Below are positions 41,472-52,734 of a stretch of 64,000 nucleotides of DNA, piece after piece (the first letter of the stretch is position 1; the number at the start of each line of letters is the position of its first letter). Below the pieces are notes generated by a model that was not told where the DNA came from, did no database searches, and saw only the letters and a program-made list of their open reading frames with translations. The DNA lies in assembly GCF_900188295.1 (NCBI RefSeq), contig NZ_FZNM01000007.1, positions 62,001 through 126,000 of the forward strand. Reading direction: 5' to 3'. The stretch comes from Paracoccus sediminis (GTDB taxonomy: Bacteria; Pseudomonadota; Alphaproteobacteria; Rhodobacterales; Rhodobacteraceae). A program made the position numbers and the translations under genes.

Positions 41472-42232
41472 ACCCAGTCCGCCTGACCGGCCGCGCCGCG
41501 CTGTCCCTGACTCGCGGCATCGGTGCCGTCGCCCTGTTCGCGGGGCGCGGGCTGTTCCGGCTGCGACCCTTTTACGGGCGCGCCTTTGCCGGGCAACTTG
41601 TCCAGATCGGCTGGCTGTCGCTGCCCGTCGTGGGCCTGACCGCGCTGTTCACCGGTGCGGCGCTTGCCTTGCAGATCCATTCGGGCGGCGCGCGGTTTCA
41701 GGCCAGCGACGTGGTGCCCGCCATTGTCGCCATCGGCATGGCGCGCGAACTCGGCCCGGTCCTGGGGGGGCTGATGGTGGCGGCGCGGGTGGCAAGCTCC
41801 ATCGCTGCGGAAATCGGCACCATGAAGGTGACGGAACAGATCGATGCGCTTGTCACCTTGTCCACCGATCCGATGCGATGGCTGGTCACGCCGCGCCTGT
41901 GGGCGGCGGTGGTGACGGTCCCCGTCTTGGTCGGGGTGGGCGACATCATCGGCATCCTGGGCGGATGGATGGTCGGCACCCAGTCGCTGGGCTTCAACTC
42001 GGCGGCCTATCTGGAGAACACCAAAGCGTATCTGGAGACCTGGGACGTGATGTCGGGCCTGCTGAAGGGCGCGGTGTTCGGCCTGATCGTCGCGGTCTGC
42101 GGCTGCTGGTTCGGCATCCATTCCGGGCGCGGTGCCGCAGGCGTGGGGCGGGCCACCAAATCGGCCGTGGTTGCCGCCGCGGTGGGAATCCTGGCTGCGA
42201 ATTTCGTGCTGACCGGGCTGTTCTTCGAATGA
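41468..42232 (+). CDS. mlaE: MlaE-family ABC transporter permease
   Basis: A 254-residue membrane protein with a GTG start overlapping the alr stop. The family signature is AIGMARELGPVLGGLMVAAR, followed by segments including VGVGDIIGILGGWMVGT and KGAVFGLIVAVCGCWFGI. MlaE with MlaF forms the inner-membrane part of a lipid transporter that keeps phospholipid out of the outer leaflet, or imports other hydrophobic compounds. Overlap with mlaF is ATGA. No MCE-domain (MlaD) gene is beside it. Confidence 0.92.
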   Translation: MNPVRLTGRAALSLTRGIGAVALFAGRGLFRLRPFYGRAFAGQLVQIGWLSLPVVGLTALFTGAALALQIHSGGARFQASDVVPAIVAIGMARELGPVLGGLMVAARVASSIAAEIGTMKVTEQIDALVTLSTDPMRWLVTPRLWAAVVTVPVLVGVGDIIGILGGWMVGTQSLGFNSAAYLENTKAYLETWDVMSGLLKGAVFGLIVAVCGCWFGIHSGRGAAGVGRATKSAVVAAAVGILAANFVLTGLFFE

Positions 42233-42942
42233 TCCAGATTGCCGGACTGCGCAAATCCTTTGGCGGCAAGCCTGTGCTAGCAGGCGTCGATCTGGGGGTG
42301 GAGCGGGGCGAAAGCCTGTGCGTCATCGGCCAGTCAGGGACCGGGAAATCGGTGCTGCTGAAATGCATCCTGGGTCTGACCGCGCCGGATGCCGGACGTA
42401 TCCTGTGGCGGGGCAGGCCCCTGGATGCTGCATCCCGGCCCGATTTCATGTCGGGCTTTGGGATGCTGTTCCAGGGCGCCGCGCTGTTCGACAGCCTGAC
42501 CGTCTGGCAGAATGTCGCCTTTCGGCTGCGCCAGCGGATGCCCGACCCCCAGGCCCGCGCCATTGCCGTGGAAAAGCTGGCCCGTGTCGGCCTGGGGCCG
42601 GACACCGCTGACCTGATGCCCGCCGAACTGTCGGGCGGCATGGCCAAGCGTGCGGGGCTGGCCCGCGCCATCGCCGACGACCCCCAGGTGATCTTTTTCG
42701 ACGAGCCGACCACGGGCCTTGATCCGATCCGCGCGCGTCGCATCAACGGCCTGATCCGGGGCATCGTGACGGAAACCGGCGCCACCGCCATCACCATCAC
42801 GCACGACATGGATTCCGTCCGGGCCATCGGCGACCGGGTGGCACTGTTGCAGGATGGGCAGATCGCCTGGGACGGCCCGGTTTCGCGTATGGATCACGCC
42901 CAGCCATTGGCAGGGTTTCTTGGCAACACCCCGCTACTATGA
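42229..42942 (+). CDS. mlaF: MlaF-family ABC transporter ATP-binding protein
   Basis: A 237-residue ATPase. Walker A is GQSGTGKSVLLK, the signature is ELSGGMAKRAGLARAI, and Walker B is IFFDEPTTGLDP. SGGM in place of SGGQ and the GMLFQGAALFDSLTV segment are characteristic of MlaF. It powers the transporter formed with MlaE. It is the last of three overlapping genes; phoH follows after 60 bases with its own ribosome binding site. Confidence 0.92.
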   Translation: MIQIAGLRKSFGGKPVLAGVDLGVERGESLCVIGQSGTGKSVLLKCILGLTAPDAGRILWRGRPLDAASRPDFMSGFGMLFQGAALFDSLTVWQNVAFRLRQRMPDPQARAIAVEKLARVGLGPDTADLMPAELSGGMAKRAGLARAIADDPQVIFFDEPTTGLDPIRARRINGLIRGIVTETGATAITITHDMDSVRAIGDRVALLQDGQIAWDGPVSRMDHAQPLAGFLGNTPLL

Positions 42943-42990
42943 CCTTGTGCGAATCCCCTTGGATTGCCACCATAATGCCAAGACCCGTTT

Positions 42991-43000
42991 GAGGAGAGAG
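42991..43000 (+). promoter_or_regulatory. Ribosome binding site setting the TTG start of phoH
   Basis: The purine run GAGGAGAGAG lies directly upstream of a TTG at 43003. It supports the TTG start, since no ATG is nearby in this frame. Confidence 0.65.
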
Positions 43001-43002
43001 AT

Positions 43003-44079
43003 TTGGGCCTTACGCCTACGCCCCCCGTCGCGACCCCTTCGACCGAAACCTTGCTGGAATTTCCCGACAACCGGCTGTTGATCGACCTGTGCGGCGCGAA
43101 CGACCGGCACCTTGCGCGGATCGAGGAAGCCCTGGGCGTGCACATCCTGCGGCGCGGCAACCAGATCGCCGTGGTGGGCGGACCCGAGGCGCAGGCCGAG
43201 GCTGCGCTGCTGCTGCGCGGGCTTTACGCCCGTCTGGAACAGGGCCGCCCGGTTTCCCTGGCCGAGGTCGAGGCCGCGTTGCGCATGGGCGTGGACGACG
43301 CCGCGCCCGCGACGCCTGCCGAACAGATGGAGATGTTCGCGGCGGGCGATTACGAGTTGCGCACCCGCAAGAAATCGGTCGAACCGCGCACGGACGCGCA
43401 AAAGGCCTATGTGCGGTCGCTGTTCCAGAACGAACTGGCCTTCGGCATCGGGCCTGCGGGCACCGGCAAGACCTATCTGGCCGTCGCGGTCGGCGTGACC
43501 ATGCTGATCGGCGGGCATGTCGACAAGATCATCCTGTCGCGCCCGGCGGTCGAGGCCGGAGAACGCCTTGGTTTCCTTCCCGGCGACATGAAGGAAAAGG
43601 TCGATCCCTACATGCAGCCGCTTTATGACGCGCTGAACGATTTCCTGCCCGCCAAGCAGATGCAGAAGCTGATGGAGGAGAAGCGCATCGAGATCGCGCC
43701 CCTGGCCTTCATGCGCGGCCGCACGCTGTCCAATGCCTTTGTCGTGCTGGACGAGGCGCAGAACGCCACGTCGATGCAGATGAAGATGTTCCTGACGCGT
43801 CTGGGCGAAGGATCGCGCATGGTCGTCACCGGCGACCGCACCCAGATCGACCTGCCGCGCGGGATTCAGTCGGGCCTTGTCGATGCCGAACGCATCCTGG
43901 ACGGGGTCAAGGGGATCAGCTTCAGCTATTTCACTGCCAAGGACGTCGTGCGCCACCCGCTTGTCGCGCGCATCATCACGGCGTATGACGCCGAGGATGC
44001 CGCCGCCCTGGCGCGCGGCGAATCAGAGGGACCGCGCGGACAATACGCACCCCGCCGGGCAATGCGAGGCGATGCCTGA
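43003..44079 (+). CDS. phoH: PhoH family protein
   Basis: A 358-residue protein with a TTG start. It has an N-terminal KH-like region and a PhoH ATPase domain with Walker A GIGPAGTGKTYLAVA, FLPGDMKEKVDPYM, and Walker B VVLDEAQN. PhoH is an ATPase thought to act in RNA handling. It overlaps ybeY by eight bases; the phoH-ybeY-corC order is conserved in alphaproteobacteria. Confidence 0.95.
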   Translation: MGLTPTPPVATPSTETLLEFPDNRLLIDLCGANDRHLARIEEALGVHILRRGNQIAVVGGPEAQAEAALLLRGLYARLEQGRPVSLAEVEAALRMGVDDAAPATPAEQMEMFAAGDYELRTRKKSVEPRTDAQKAYVRSLFQNELAFGIGPAGTGKTYLAVAVGVTMLIGGHVDKIILSRPAVEAGERLGFLPGDMKEKVDPYMQPLYDALNDFLPAKQMQKLMEEKRIEIAPLAFMRGRTLSNAFVVLDEAQNATSMQMKMFLTRLGEGSRMVVTGDRTQIDLPRGIQSGLVDAERILDGVKGISFSYFTAKDVVRHPLVARIITAYDAEDAAALARGESEGPRGQYAPRRAMRGDA

Positions 44080-44554
44080 CGACATATCCACCGATTGCGT
44101 CATCGAGGATGACCGATGGGAACGCCTGGGGCTTGAAGTCTTGGCTGACCGCGCCGTGGCAGCCGTGCTGTCATGGCACGGCATCGGCGGAGAAGTCTGC
44201 GTCATGGGATGCGACGATATGCGCATTGCGGCGCTGAATGCCGATTTCCGGGGCAAGCCTCGTGCGACGAACGTGCTGTCCTGGCCTTCGGCCGAACATG
44301 TGGCGCACGAACCGGGCGCCAGACCGGAATTGCCGGATACGGACGAGCTGGGTGACATCGCCATTGCCTATGACACCTGCCTGGCCGAAGCGCAGGCGCA
44401 GGGCAAGCCGGTCGCCGACCATGTCGCCCATCTGCTTGTCCACGCAACCCTGCATCTGCTTGGCTATGACCACCAGACCGACGCCGATGCGGAAACCATG
44501 GAAGCGGCCGAACGTTCGATCCTGTCGCGCCTGAACGTCCCCGATCCCTATTGA
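44072..44554 (+). CDS. ybeY: Endoribonuclease YbeY
   Basis: A 160-residue protein with the zinc-binding histidine motif HLLVHATLHLLGYDH near the end and the LNADFRGKPRATNVLSWP segment. It acts in 16S rRNA 3'-end maturation and ribosome quality control. It starts inside the end of phoH and precedes corC by 29 bases. Confidence 0.95.
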   Translation: MPDDISTDCVIEDDRWERLGLEVLADRAVAAVLSWHGIGGEVCVMGCDDMRIAALNADFRGKPRATNVLSWPSAEHVAHEPGARPELPDTDELGDIAIAYDTCLAEAQAQGKPVADHVAHLLVHATLHLLGYDHQTDADAETMEAAERSILSRLNVPDPY

Positions 44555-44583
44555 TAGCCCGATCCTTGCCAAGAGAAAGTCTG

Positions 44584-45537
44584 ATGAACTCCGAGTCTCG
44601 ATTACCCGCCCCGCCCCTTGGTGCCGATGCCGCCTCCGAGGCGGATGGTGTCGGAGGGGAGGGTCGGGATCTTCCCAATGCGCGCGGGTTCCTGGGCCGC
44701 TTCTTCGATGCCTTGACCGGCGGAGACGACGAACCCCATGATCCCGTCGAACGGACCGCGCAGATTGCCCCCGGCATGGTCAACCTGCGGCGGATGCGGG
44801 TGGACGATGTGGCGGTGCCCAAGGCCCAGATGGTCGCGGCCCCCGAGACGAGCAGCCTGGACGATCTGGTTAACCTGTTCCGCGAACACGGATTTTCGCG
44901 TTTGCCGATCTATGATGAGTCGCTGGACAGTCCCTTGGGGATGGTCCATCTCAAGGATCTGGCGCTGAAACACGGGTTTGGCGCGACGGGCGAATTCCAG
45001 CTGCGCCCCATGCTGCGTCCCTTGCTGTATGTGCCGCCGTCCATGTCCATCGGCGTGCTGTTGCAGCAGATGCAGCAGAAACGCATCCACATGGCCCTGG
45101 TGATCGACGAATACGGCGGTGTGGACGGGCTGCTGACCATCGAAGATCTGATCGAGCAGGTCATCGGCGAGATCGAGGACGAGCATGACGAGGCCGAAAG
45201 CGCCCTGTGGGTCCAGGAACGTCCGGGACAATGGCTTATCCAGGCCCATGCCCCCCTGAGCGATGTCGAGGCCGTGACAGGCCTGATCCTGACAAATGAG
45301 GAGTATGACGAGGATCTGGATACGCTGGGCGGTCTGGTCTTCATGCTGGCCGGCCACATTCCGGTGGTGGGCGAGGTGATACCCCACGCGACGGGCGCAG
45401 AGATCGAGGTCGTCGAAGTCGATCCCCGGCGCATCAGGCGGGTCCGTCTGCGTCTTCCTGCGGCGGCGGCGGCCGGTCCGCAGGCGGCGGGGCATGATCC
45501 GCAGCCAGGGGCTGCGCCCGACCGTTCCGATCGTTAG
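44584..45537 (+). CDS. corC: CBS and CorC-domain protein (hemolysin-like)
   Basis: A 317-residue protein with two CBS domains (about 90-215) and a C-terminal CorC/HlyC domain (about 230-300). CBS motifs include FSRLPIYDESLDSPLGMVHL and KRIHMALVIDEYGGVDGL. Such cytosolic proteins are implicated in magnesium/cobalt efflux. In relatives lnt follows; here a convergent hydrolase gene overlaps the last four bases. Confidence 0.9.
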   Translation: MNSESRLPAPPLGADAASEADGVGGEGRDLPNARGFLGRFFDALTGGDDEPHDPVERTAQIAPGMVNLRRMRVDDVAVPKAQMVAAPETSSLDDLVNLFREHGFSRLPIYDESLDSPLGMVHLKDLALKHGFGATGEFQLRPMLRPLLYVPPSMSIGVLLQQMQQKRIHMALVIDEYGGVDGLLTIEDLIEQVIGEIEDEHDEAESALWVQERPGQWLIQAHAPLSDVEAVTGLILTNEEYDEDLDTLGGLVFMLAGHIPVVGEVIPHATGAEIEVVEVDPRRIRRVRLRLPAAAAAGPQAAGHDPQPGAAPDRSDR

Positions 45538-46493
45538 GGCGCCTCTTTCGCGGCGCGATCGTACAGGGCCAACGCTTCTGACAGAAATGCGGCGCGATGA
45601 TCCGGTACACCCATCATGATCTCATGGCGGGCCTCGGCGAATTCCAGCAAGGTGGCGCCCGGCCACCGTGCCATCCGATCCCTGATTGCCGCGGGCGACA
45701 CGACCTTTTCCTGGCCGCCAAGACCAGCAAGCGCGGGCAGGGCGGGCGATTCCAGCCGTGACAATCGCAGGCATTCGTTCAACGCCTTGCCCACCCAGTC
45801 GAAACTTGCCCCGCCGAGGGTCAGGTCGGGCCAAGCCGCAGCCTCGCGCACCAGGCGGCACCATTCGTCGGCATCGGCGGTCAACAGGTTGGCGCTGAAG
45901 CTTTCGTCCAGAACATAGGTTCCCATGGCCCCGCTGCCCGGCGCCGGGCGGCCGCCCCGGCCAAGCCGCCCTGCCAGATAGGCCATTCCGACCGCCACGC
46001 CATGAGGCATCTGTCGCAGGTTGATGCCCCACATCGGCGCCGAAAATACAGCCGATGTGACGGGCAGGCCTCCGTGCAGCGCCGCCAGCCCGATGCAGCC
46101 GCCCATCGAATGGGCCAGCAGGTGCCAGGGGCGCGGCAGGCCCATGTCCGTCGCGGCGACCACAATCTCGACCACGTCGCGCTGGTAATCCGAAAACTGC
46201 GCAACATGACCCAGCCGGACATCGGGCAGAAGACGCCCCGACAGACCCTGTCCCCGCCAGTCGACCGCCAGCACATCGTATCCGGCATCGTTCAACGATC
46301 CGGCAATGCCGGCGTATTTTTCGATATATTCGGTGCGGCCGGGAAACAGCAGGACGCTGCCCCGGCTGTCTGACGAGGCCTGCCAATGCGCCATGCGCAA
46401 TCGCACGCCATCGTCGGCCCGCGTCCAGAAGGCCCGTGCAGGGCGGGACGGATTGTCCGGCAGTTGCCGGAACGGGGCCGGATCACCGCCCAT
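45534..46493 (-). CDS. Alpha/beta hydrolase (lysophospholipase-like)
   Basis: A 319-residue alpha/beta hydrolase with the nucleophile elbow AHSMGG, an oxyanion-region LLFPGRTEYIEKY and DWRGQGLSGR. The PldB/monoacylglycerol-lipase type is suggested by FPGRTEYIEKYAG. It would hydrolyse ester bonds of lipids. It lies five bases downstream of an SCP2 gene on the same strand, so the two may act together on lipid substrates. No signal peptide is seen. Confidence 0.85.
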   Translation of the reverse strand: MGGDPAPFRQLPDNPSRPARAFWTRADDGVRLRMAHWQASSDSRGSVLLFPGRTEYIEKYAGIAGSLNDAGYDVLAVDWRGQGLSGRLLPDVRLGHVAQFSDYQRDVVEIVVAATDMGLPRPWHLLAHSMGGCIGLAALHGGLPVTSAVFSAPMWGINLRQMPHGVAVGMAYLAGRLGRGGRPAPGSGAMGTYVLDESFSANLLTADADEWCRLVREAAAWPDLTLGGASFDWVGKALNECLRLSRLESPALPALAGLGGQEKVVSPAAIRDRMARWPGATLLEFAEARHEIMMGVPDHRAAFLSEALALYDRAAKEAP

Positions 46494-46498
46494 CGCGA

Positions 46499-46783
46499 TC
46501 AGGACAGCGCCTGGCCCAGCTGCATGGCGACGCCCATCGATCCGTCGATCTTCAGCTTGCCCATCATGAAGGCGGTCGCCGGATTGACGCTGCCATTCAG
46601 GATTCCTTCGAACGTGTCGCGGCTGGCAAACAGCGTTACCTCGGCCTCCTCGTCGCCCGCGCGAACGCCGTTCTCGTCGATCATGATCGCGCCTTCATCC
46701 TCGATCACGAATTTCGCGGTCGAGCCGAAGCTGTCAATCTTCTCGCTCAGCTTCTCGACGGCGGCGTTCACAACATTGCTCAT
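46499..46783 (-). CDS. SCP2 sterol-binding domain protein
   Basis: A 94-residue single-domain protein similar to the sterol carrier protein 2 fold, with AKFVIEDEGAIMIDENGV and the C-terminal AFMMGKLKIDGSMGVAMQLG. It would carry hydrophobic ligands, such as fatty acids. It is upstream of the lysophospholipase-like gene and divergent from the TPR gene (62 bases). Confidence 0.88.
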   Translation of the reverse strand: MSNVVNAAVEKLSEKIDSFGSTAKFVIEDEGAIMIDENGVRAGDEEAEVTLFASRDTFEGILNGSVNPATAFMMGKLKIDGSMGVAMQLGQALS

Positions 46784-46845
46784 TTTCGGTTCTTTCCCTT
46801 CGGATGGGCTGGCGCCCGGCGACCGGGCTGACTAAGATCCACGAT

Positions 46846-47439
46846 ATGCGCCCGGACCGCCACATTTTCCACAATGTCGTCGCGGCAATCCGCCACAGAG
46901 TGCATCGCTTTTTCCTTATCTGTGTCGCAATCCTATTTGCAACCTCGGCGGGCGCGCAGGATCGCCCGGACATGGAGGATCTTTTCCGCCGCTTGGCCGA
47001 TCCCGACGGCGAGGGCTGGCGCATCGCCGAATCGGACATCCTGCGGGAATGGTCCAAATCCGGGTCCGCCGCGATGGACCTGCTGTTGCAACGCGGAGAG
47101 GAGGCACTGGATCAGGGCGACGCCCCTGCGGCCATCGGCCACCTGACCGCGCTGACCGATCATGCCCTCGATTTCGCGGCCGGATTCCAGGCCCGCGCCG
47201 CCGCCTATGCAAGCGTCGGGCAATTCGGCCCTGCCTTGCGGGATCTGGCCCGCGCGCTTCAACTGGAACCCCGCTATTTTCCGGCACTGACCCAGCTGGC
47301 CGTCATGCTGGAGGAAACAGGCGACACCGAACGCGCGCTTGCCGCCTATCGCCAGAGCCTGGAAATCCACCCGAACCAGCAGGAAGCGATCGACGGTGTC
47401 GCCCGTCTGGAACGGCAGCTTGACGGCACCGATATCTAG
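46846..47439 (+). CDS. Tetratricopeptide repeat protein, exported
   Basis: A 197-residue protein from the ATG at 46846. A signal peptide or anchor is at residues about 20-37 (FFLICVAILFATSAGA). About three TPR units follow (AIGHLTALTDHA, AALRDLARALQLEPR-like and ALAAYRQSLEIHPNQ). TPRs bind other proteins; the partner is not known. It lies three bases upstream of the SUV3 helicase gene, suggesting co-transcription. Confidence 0.82.
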   Translation: MRPDRHIFHNVVAAIRHRVHRFFLICVAILFATSAGAQDRPDMEDLFRRLADPDGEGWRIAESDILREWSKSGSAAMDLLLQRGEEALDQGDAPAAIGHLTALTDHALDFAAGFQARAAAYASVGQFGPALRDLARALQLEPRYFPALTQLAVMLEETGDTERALAAYRQSLEIHPNQQEAIDGVARLERQLDGTDI

Positions 47440-47442
47440 CCC

Positions 47443-50378
<2,936 letters not shown>

Positions 50379-50382
<4 letters not shown>

Positions 50383-50669
50383 TCGCTGCCGACGGCGAGG
50401 CCTCTGGAGGGCTTCGTCTGGACAAGTGGCTGTTCTTTGCGCGGGTGTTCAAATCCCGCGCAATCGCCGTCGAACGCATCGAGGCGGGCGGCATTCGCGT
50501 CAACAGCCAGCCCTGCAACAAGCCCGGCAAGCTGGTCCATCCGGGCGACCGGATCATCGTGTCCGCACAAGGCAAGGTCCGGGCCTTGCAGGTGGCGGCC
50601 CTTGGCCAACGACGCGGACCGGCAAGCGAAGCGCAGGGCCTGTACCGCGAGCTGGGTCAGACTGGCTGA
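50379..50669 (+). CDS. S4-domain RNA-binding protein (Hsp15-like)
   Basis: A 96-residue protein with a GTG start in the helicase stop. The S4 domain is clear: LRLDKWLFFARVFKSR, then GGIRVNSQPCNKPGKLV and RVRALQ-like GKVRALQVAA. Hsp15 frees stalled 50S-nascent chain complexes; the gene here may be that or another ribosome-linked S4 protein. Coupling with the SUV3-like helicase suggests an RNA role. The fdxA gene follows after 149 bases. Confidence 0.85.
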
Positions 50670-50818
50670 CGGACGCCTGTTCGCCACCTGTACCTTGAAT
50701 CCGAACCCCCGCCTGCCGGCCGGGACTTTAATGGAACGGCGGTCTTTTCGGAGGTTGCCGGTCTTGAATGATCGGTTGGCCCGGCGTAACTAGCCCACGG
50801 ACGGAAGTGGAGCCTGCG

Positions 50819-51157
50819 ATGACCTATGTCGTCACCGATAATTGCATCATGTGCAAATATACCGACTGCGTCGAGGTTTGCCCGGTGGATTGCTTTTATG
50901 AAGGTGAGAACACCCTGGTAATCCACCCCGACGAATGCATCGATTGTGGCGTCTGCGAACCCGAATGCCCGGCCGATGCGATCCGTCCCGACACCGAACC
51001 CGCGATGGATCAATGGGTAGAGTTCAACCGGAAATATTCCGAAATCTGGCCGGTCATCACCCAGAAAAAAGAGCCGCTGCCGACCGCTTCGGACATGGAC
51101 GGCGTGGCGGGAAAGCTGGAAAAATACTTCTCCGAGGCGCCCGGCGAGGGGGATTGA
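50819..51157 (+). CDS. fdxA: 7Fe ferredoxin (FdxA)
   Basis: A 112-residue ferredoxin with C9, C12, C17 and C21 ([13 protein letters not shown]), C25, and a second motif with C40, C43, C46 and C50 ([11 protein letters not shown]), the pattern of a [3Fe-4S]/[4Fe-4S] protein. It carries electrons at low potential; the partner is unknown. The start at 50819 follows a GTGGAG element. carD follows after a 341-base gap. Confidence 0.95.
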   Translation: MTYVVTDNCIMCKYTDCVEVCPVDCFYEGENTLVIHPDECIDCGVCEPECPADAIRPDTEPAMDQWVEFNRKYSEIWPVITQKKEPLPTASDMDGVAGKLEKYFSEAPGEGD

Positions 51158-51498
51158 TCGCGTTTTGTGACGTTGCGTCCAAATGCCGCGATTCGCCATG
51201 ACCAGTTCAGTTTTGCACCGGGGAACCTTCCCAGCTTTTTGATTCCATGCGCTTTTTGATCGGATTTTGGTGAAATTTTCCCGGCATTCCGATACTTTTT
51301 CCGAAGGCATTTTTATGTTATGGTTCTGCCATATTCGCATCTGATGGGAGTCAGAGGCCCAGAAGATGCGCGCCCCTTGCTGCCGTTTCCATGCTCTCTG
51401 CCGGGCTGGAATATTCTTGTGAACCTGAACGGACCAAAGCGGCCTGTGCCGCTTTCGGTTCTTTGTGTCCTTGCAAAGGACGACCCAGAGGAAGCCAG
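51158..51498. other. 341-base gap between fdxA and carD
   Basis: No convincing gene. The stretch 51225-51345 is clearly A+T-rich, with runs such as GCTTTTTGATCGGATTTTGG and GATACTTTTTCCGAAGG, and probably holds the carD promoter. GANTC sites lie at 51190, 51240 and 51349. A hairpin lies at 51433-51459. A weak GGGA/TCCC stem near 51221-51232 followed by AGCTTTTT may end the fdxA transcript. Confidence 0.55.
51433..51459 (+). promoter_or_regulatory. Strong hairpin in the carD leader
   Basis: AAAGCGGC (51436-51443) pairs with GCCGCTTT (51448-51455), extended past one bulged base by ACC (51433-51435) with GGT (51457-51459). It is followed by TCTTTGTG. It lies 40 bases upstream of the carD start, so it may be a late terminator, an attenuator or a leader structure. 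Confidence 0.45.
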
Positions 51499-52008
51499 AT
51501 GTCCAAGACCAAGAAAAACGAATTTCGCCCCGATGATTTCGTCGTCTATCCGGCGCATGGCGTTGGCCGGATCATGTCGATCGAGGAGCAGGAGGTCGCG
51601 GGGCTGCGGCTTGAGATGTTCGTGATTTCGTTCGAAAAGGACAAGATGACCCTGCGCGTCCCGACGGCGCGCGCCTCCGAAATCGGAATGCGTGGTCTGT
51701 CCACCCCGGACCTCATCGATCGCGCTCTCGAGACCCTGAAGGGCAAGGCCCGCGTCAAACGCGCCATGTGGTCGCGTCGCGCGCAGGAATATGACCAGAA
51801 GATCAACTCTGGCGACCTGATGTCGATTGCCGAGGTCGTGCGCGACCTGCATCGCAACGACGATCAGCGCGAGCAGTCCTATTCAGAACGCCAGCTTTAT
51901 GAAGCGGCCCTGGATCGTTTGACCCGAGAGGTGGCTGCGGTGGGCGGCCTTGACGAAGGCGCAGCCCAGAAGCGTGTCGAGGACGTTCTGCTGTCGCGCG
52001 CTGCCTGA
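51499..52008 (+). CDS. carD: CarD/CdnL-family transcription regulator
   Basis: A 169-residue protein starting MSKTKKNEFRPDDFVVYPAH. The N-terminal Tudor-like domain binds RNA polymerase beta (FVVYPAHGVGRIMSIEEQEV), and a helical C-terminal domain (DLMSIAEVVRDLHRND, YEAALDRLTREVA) contacts promoter DNA. CarD/CdnL stabilises open complexes at rRNA and other promoters; it is conserved and often essential in alphaproteobacteria. GAGGA lies about seven bases before the ATG. Confidence 0.95.
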   Translation: MSKTKKNEFRPDDFVVYPAHGVGRIMSIEEQEVAGLRLEMFVISFEKDKMTLRVPTARASEIGMRGLSTPDLIDRALETLKGKARVKRAMWSRRAQEYDQKINSGDLMSIAEVVRDLHRNDDQREQSYSERQLYEAALDRLTREVAAVGGLDEGAAQKRVEDVLLSRAA

Positions 52009-52024
52009 GTCGGCGTCTGCGGGG

Positions 52025-52049
52025 GGGCGGCCCGTGGGGTTGCCCTTTT
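52025..52049 (+). terminator. Probable terminator after carD
   Basis: GGGCGGCC (52025-52032) pairs with GGTTGCCC (52038-52045), including two G-T pairs, followed by TTTT. It begins 17 bases after the stop. Confidence 0.5.
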
Positions 52050-52100
52050 CCGTTGGGACGCCTTGGTCAAACGGTTCTTCGAAGGTGCAGTGTTCGCGTC

Positions 52101-52574
52101 ATGGTGACTGATGGGCTTCGTTTCGAACCGGAATCGCCCCTAACGGATGATCTGGCGTTGCTGTTTGCCCGCCACACAGCCGAAATGCACGCCGACACCC
52201 CGCCAGAATCGATCCACATGATGCCCAGGACGGCCTTGGCATCCTCCACCATCGATTTTTTCGTGCTGCGGGATTCGGGCAAGCCTGTCGGCATGGCGGC
52301 GCTGAAGCGTCTGGACGGCGATCAGGCCGAGATCAAGTCGATGCATGTCCTCGCCGAGACGAGGGGCAACGGTCTGTCGCGCCTGATGCTGGATCGGCTG
52401 ATCGATCATGCCAAAGGGGCGGGCCTGATCCGGCTGGTCCTGGAAACCGGCGCACAGCCAAGTTTTTCCCCGGCACGGGCGCTTTATACCGCAGCGGGTT
52501 TCCGGGAATGCCCTCCGTTCGGCGATTACCGCCCGGATCCCAACAGCGTCTTCATGGCACAGGCCTTGGCGTGA
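52101..52574 (+). CDS. GNAT family N-acetyltransferase
   Basis: A 157-residue protein with the GNAT fold: KPVGMAALKRLDGDQAEIK (beta4), then SMHVLAETRGNGLSRLMLD with the acetyl-CoA-binding segment (ETRGNGLS in place of the usual R/QxxGxG/A), and ALYTAAGFRECPPFGDY at the end. Substrate is unknown. The ATG at 52101 was chosen by length; the frame extends a little further upstream. Confidence 0.82.
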   Translation: MVTDGLRFEPESPLTDDLALLFARHTAEMHADTPPESIHMMPRTALASSTIDFFVLRDSGKPVGMAALKRLDGDQAEIKSMHVLAETRGNGLSRLMLDRLIDHAKGAGLIRLVLETGAQPSFSPARALYTAAGFRECPPFGDYRPDPNSVFMAQALA

Positions 52575-52657
52575 GCCTTGGCCGGTCAAACCGATCCACC
52601 GACGCGGGTGCAGCCTCACTTGCGCATTGATGCGCGATCCCGCAAAAGATCGGCAAC

Positions 52658-52734
52658 GGTCCCGTAGCTCAACCGGATAGAGCAAGTGACTTCTAATCAC
52701 TAGGCTGGGGGTTCGAGTCCTCCCGGGATCGCCA
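52658..52734 (+). tRNA. tRNA-Arg (anticodon UCU)
   Basis: The cloverleaf folds fully. The acceptor stem pairs GGTCCCG with CGGGATC. The D arm is TAGCTCAACCGGATAGAGCA. The anticodon stem AGTGA/TCACT closes a loop CTTCTAA with anticodon TCT at 52692-52694. The T arm contains GGTTCGAGTCC. CCA is encoded (52732-52734). Its 3' end is repeated at 53156-53166. Confidence 0.95.
52724..52734 (+). repeat. 11-bp direct repeat, copy in tRNA-Arg 3' end
   Basis: CGGGATCGCCA, the last 11 bases of tRNA-Arg including CCA. Its second copy is at 53156-53166. Confidence 0.55.
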
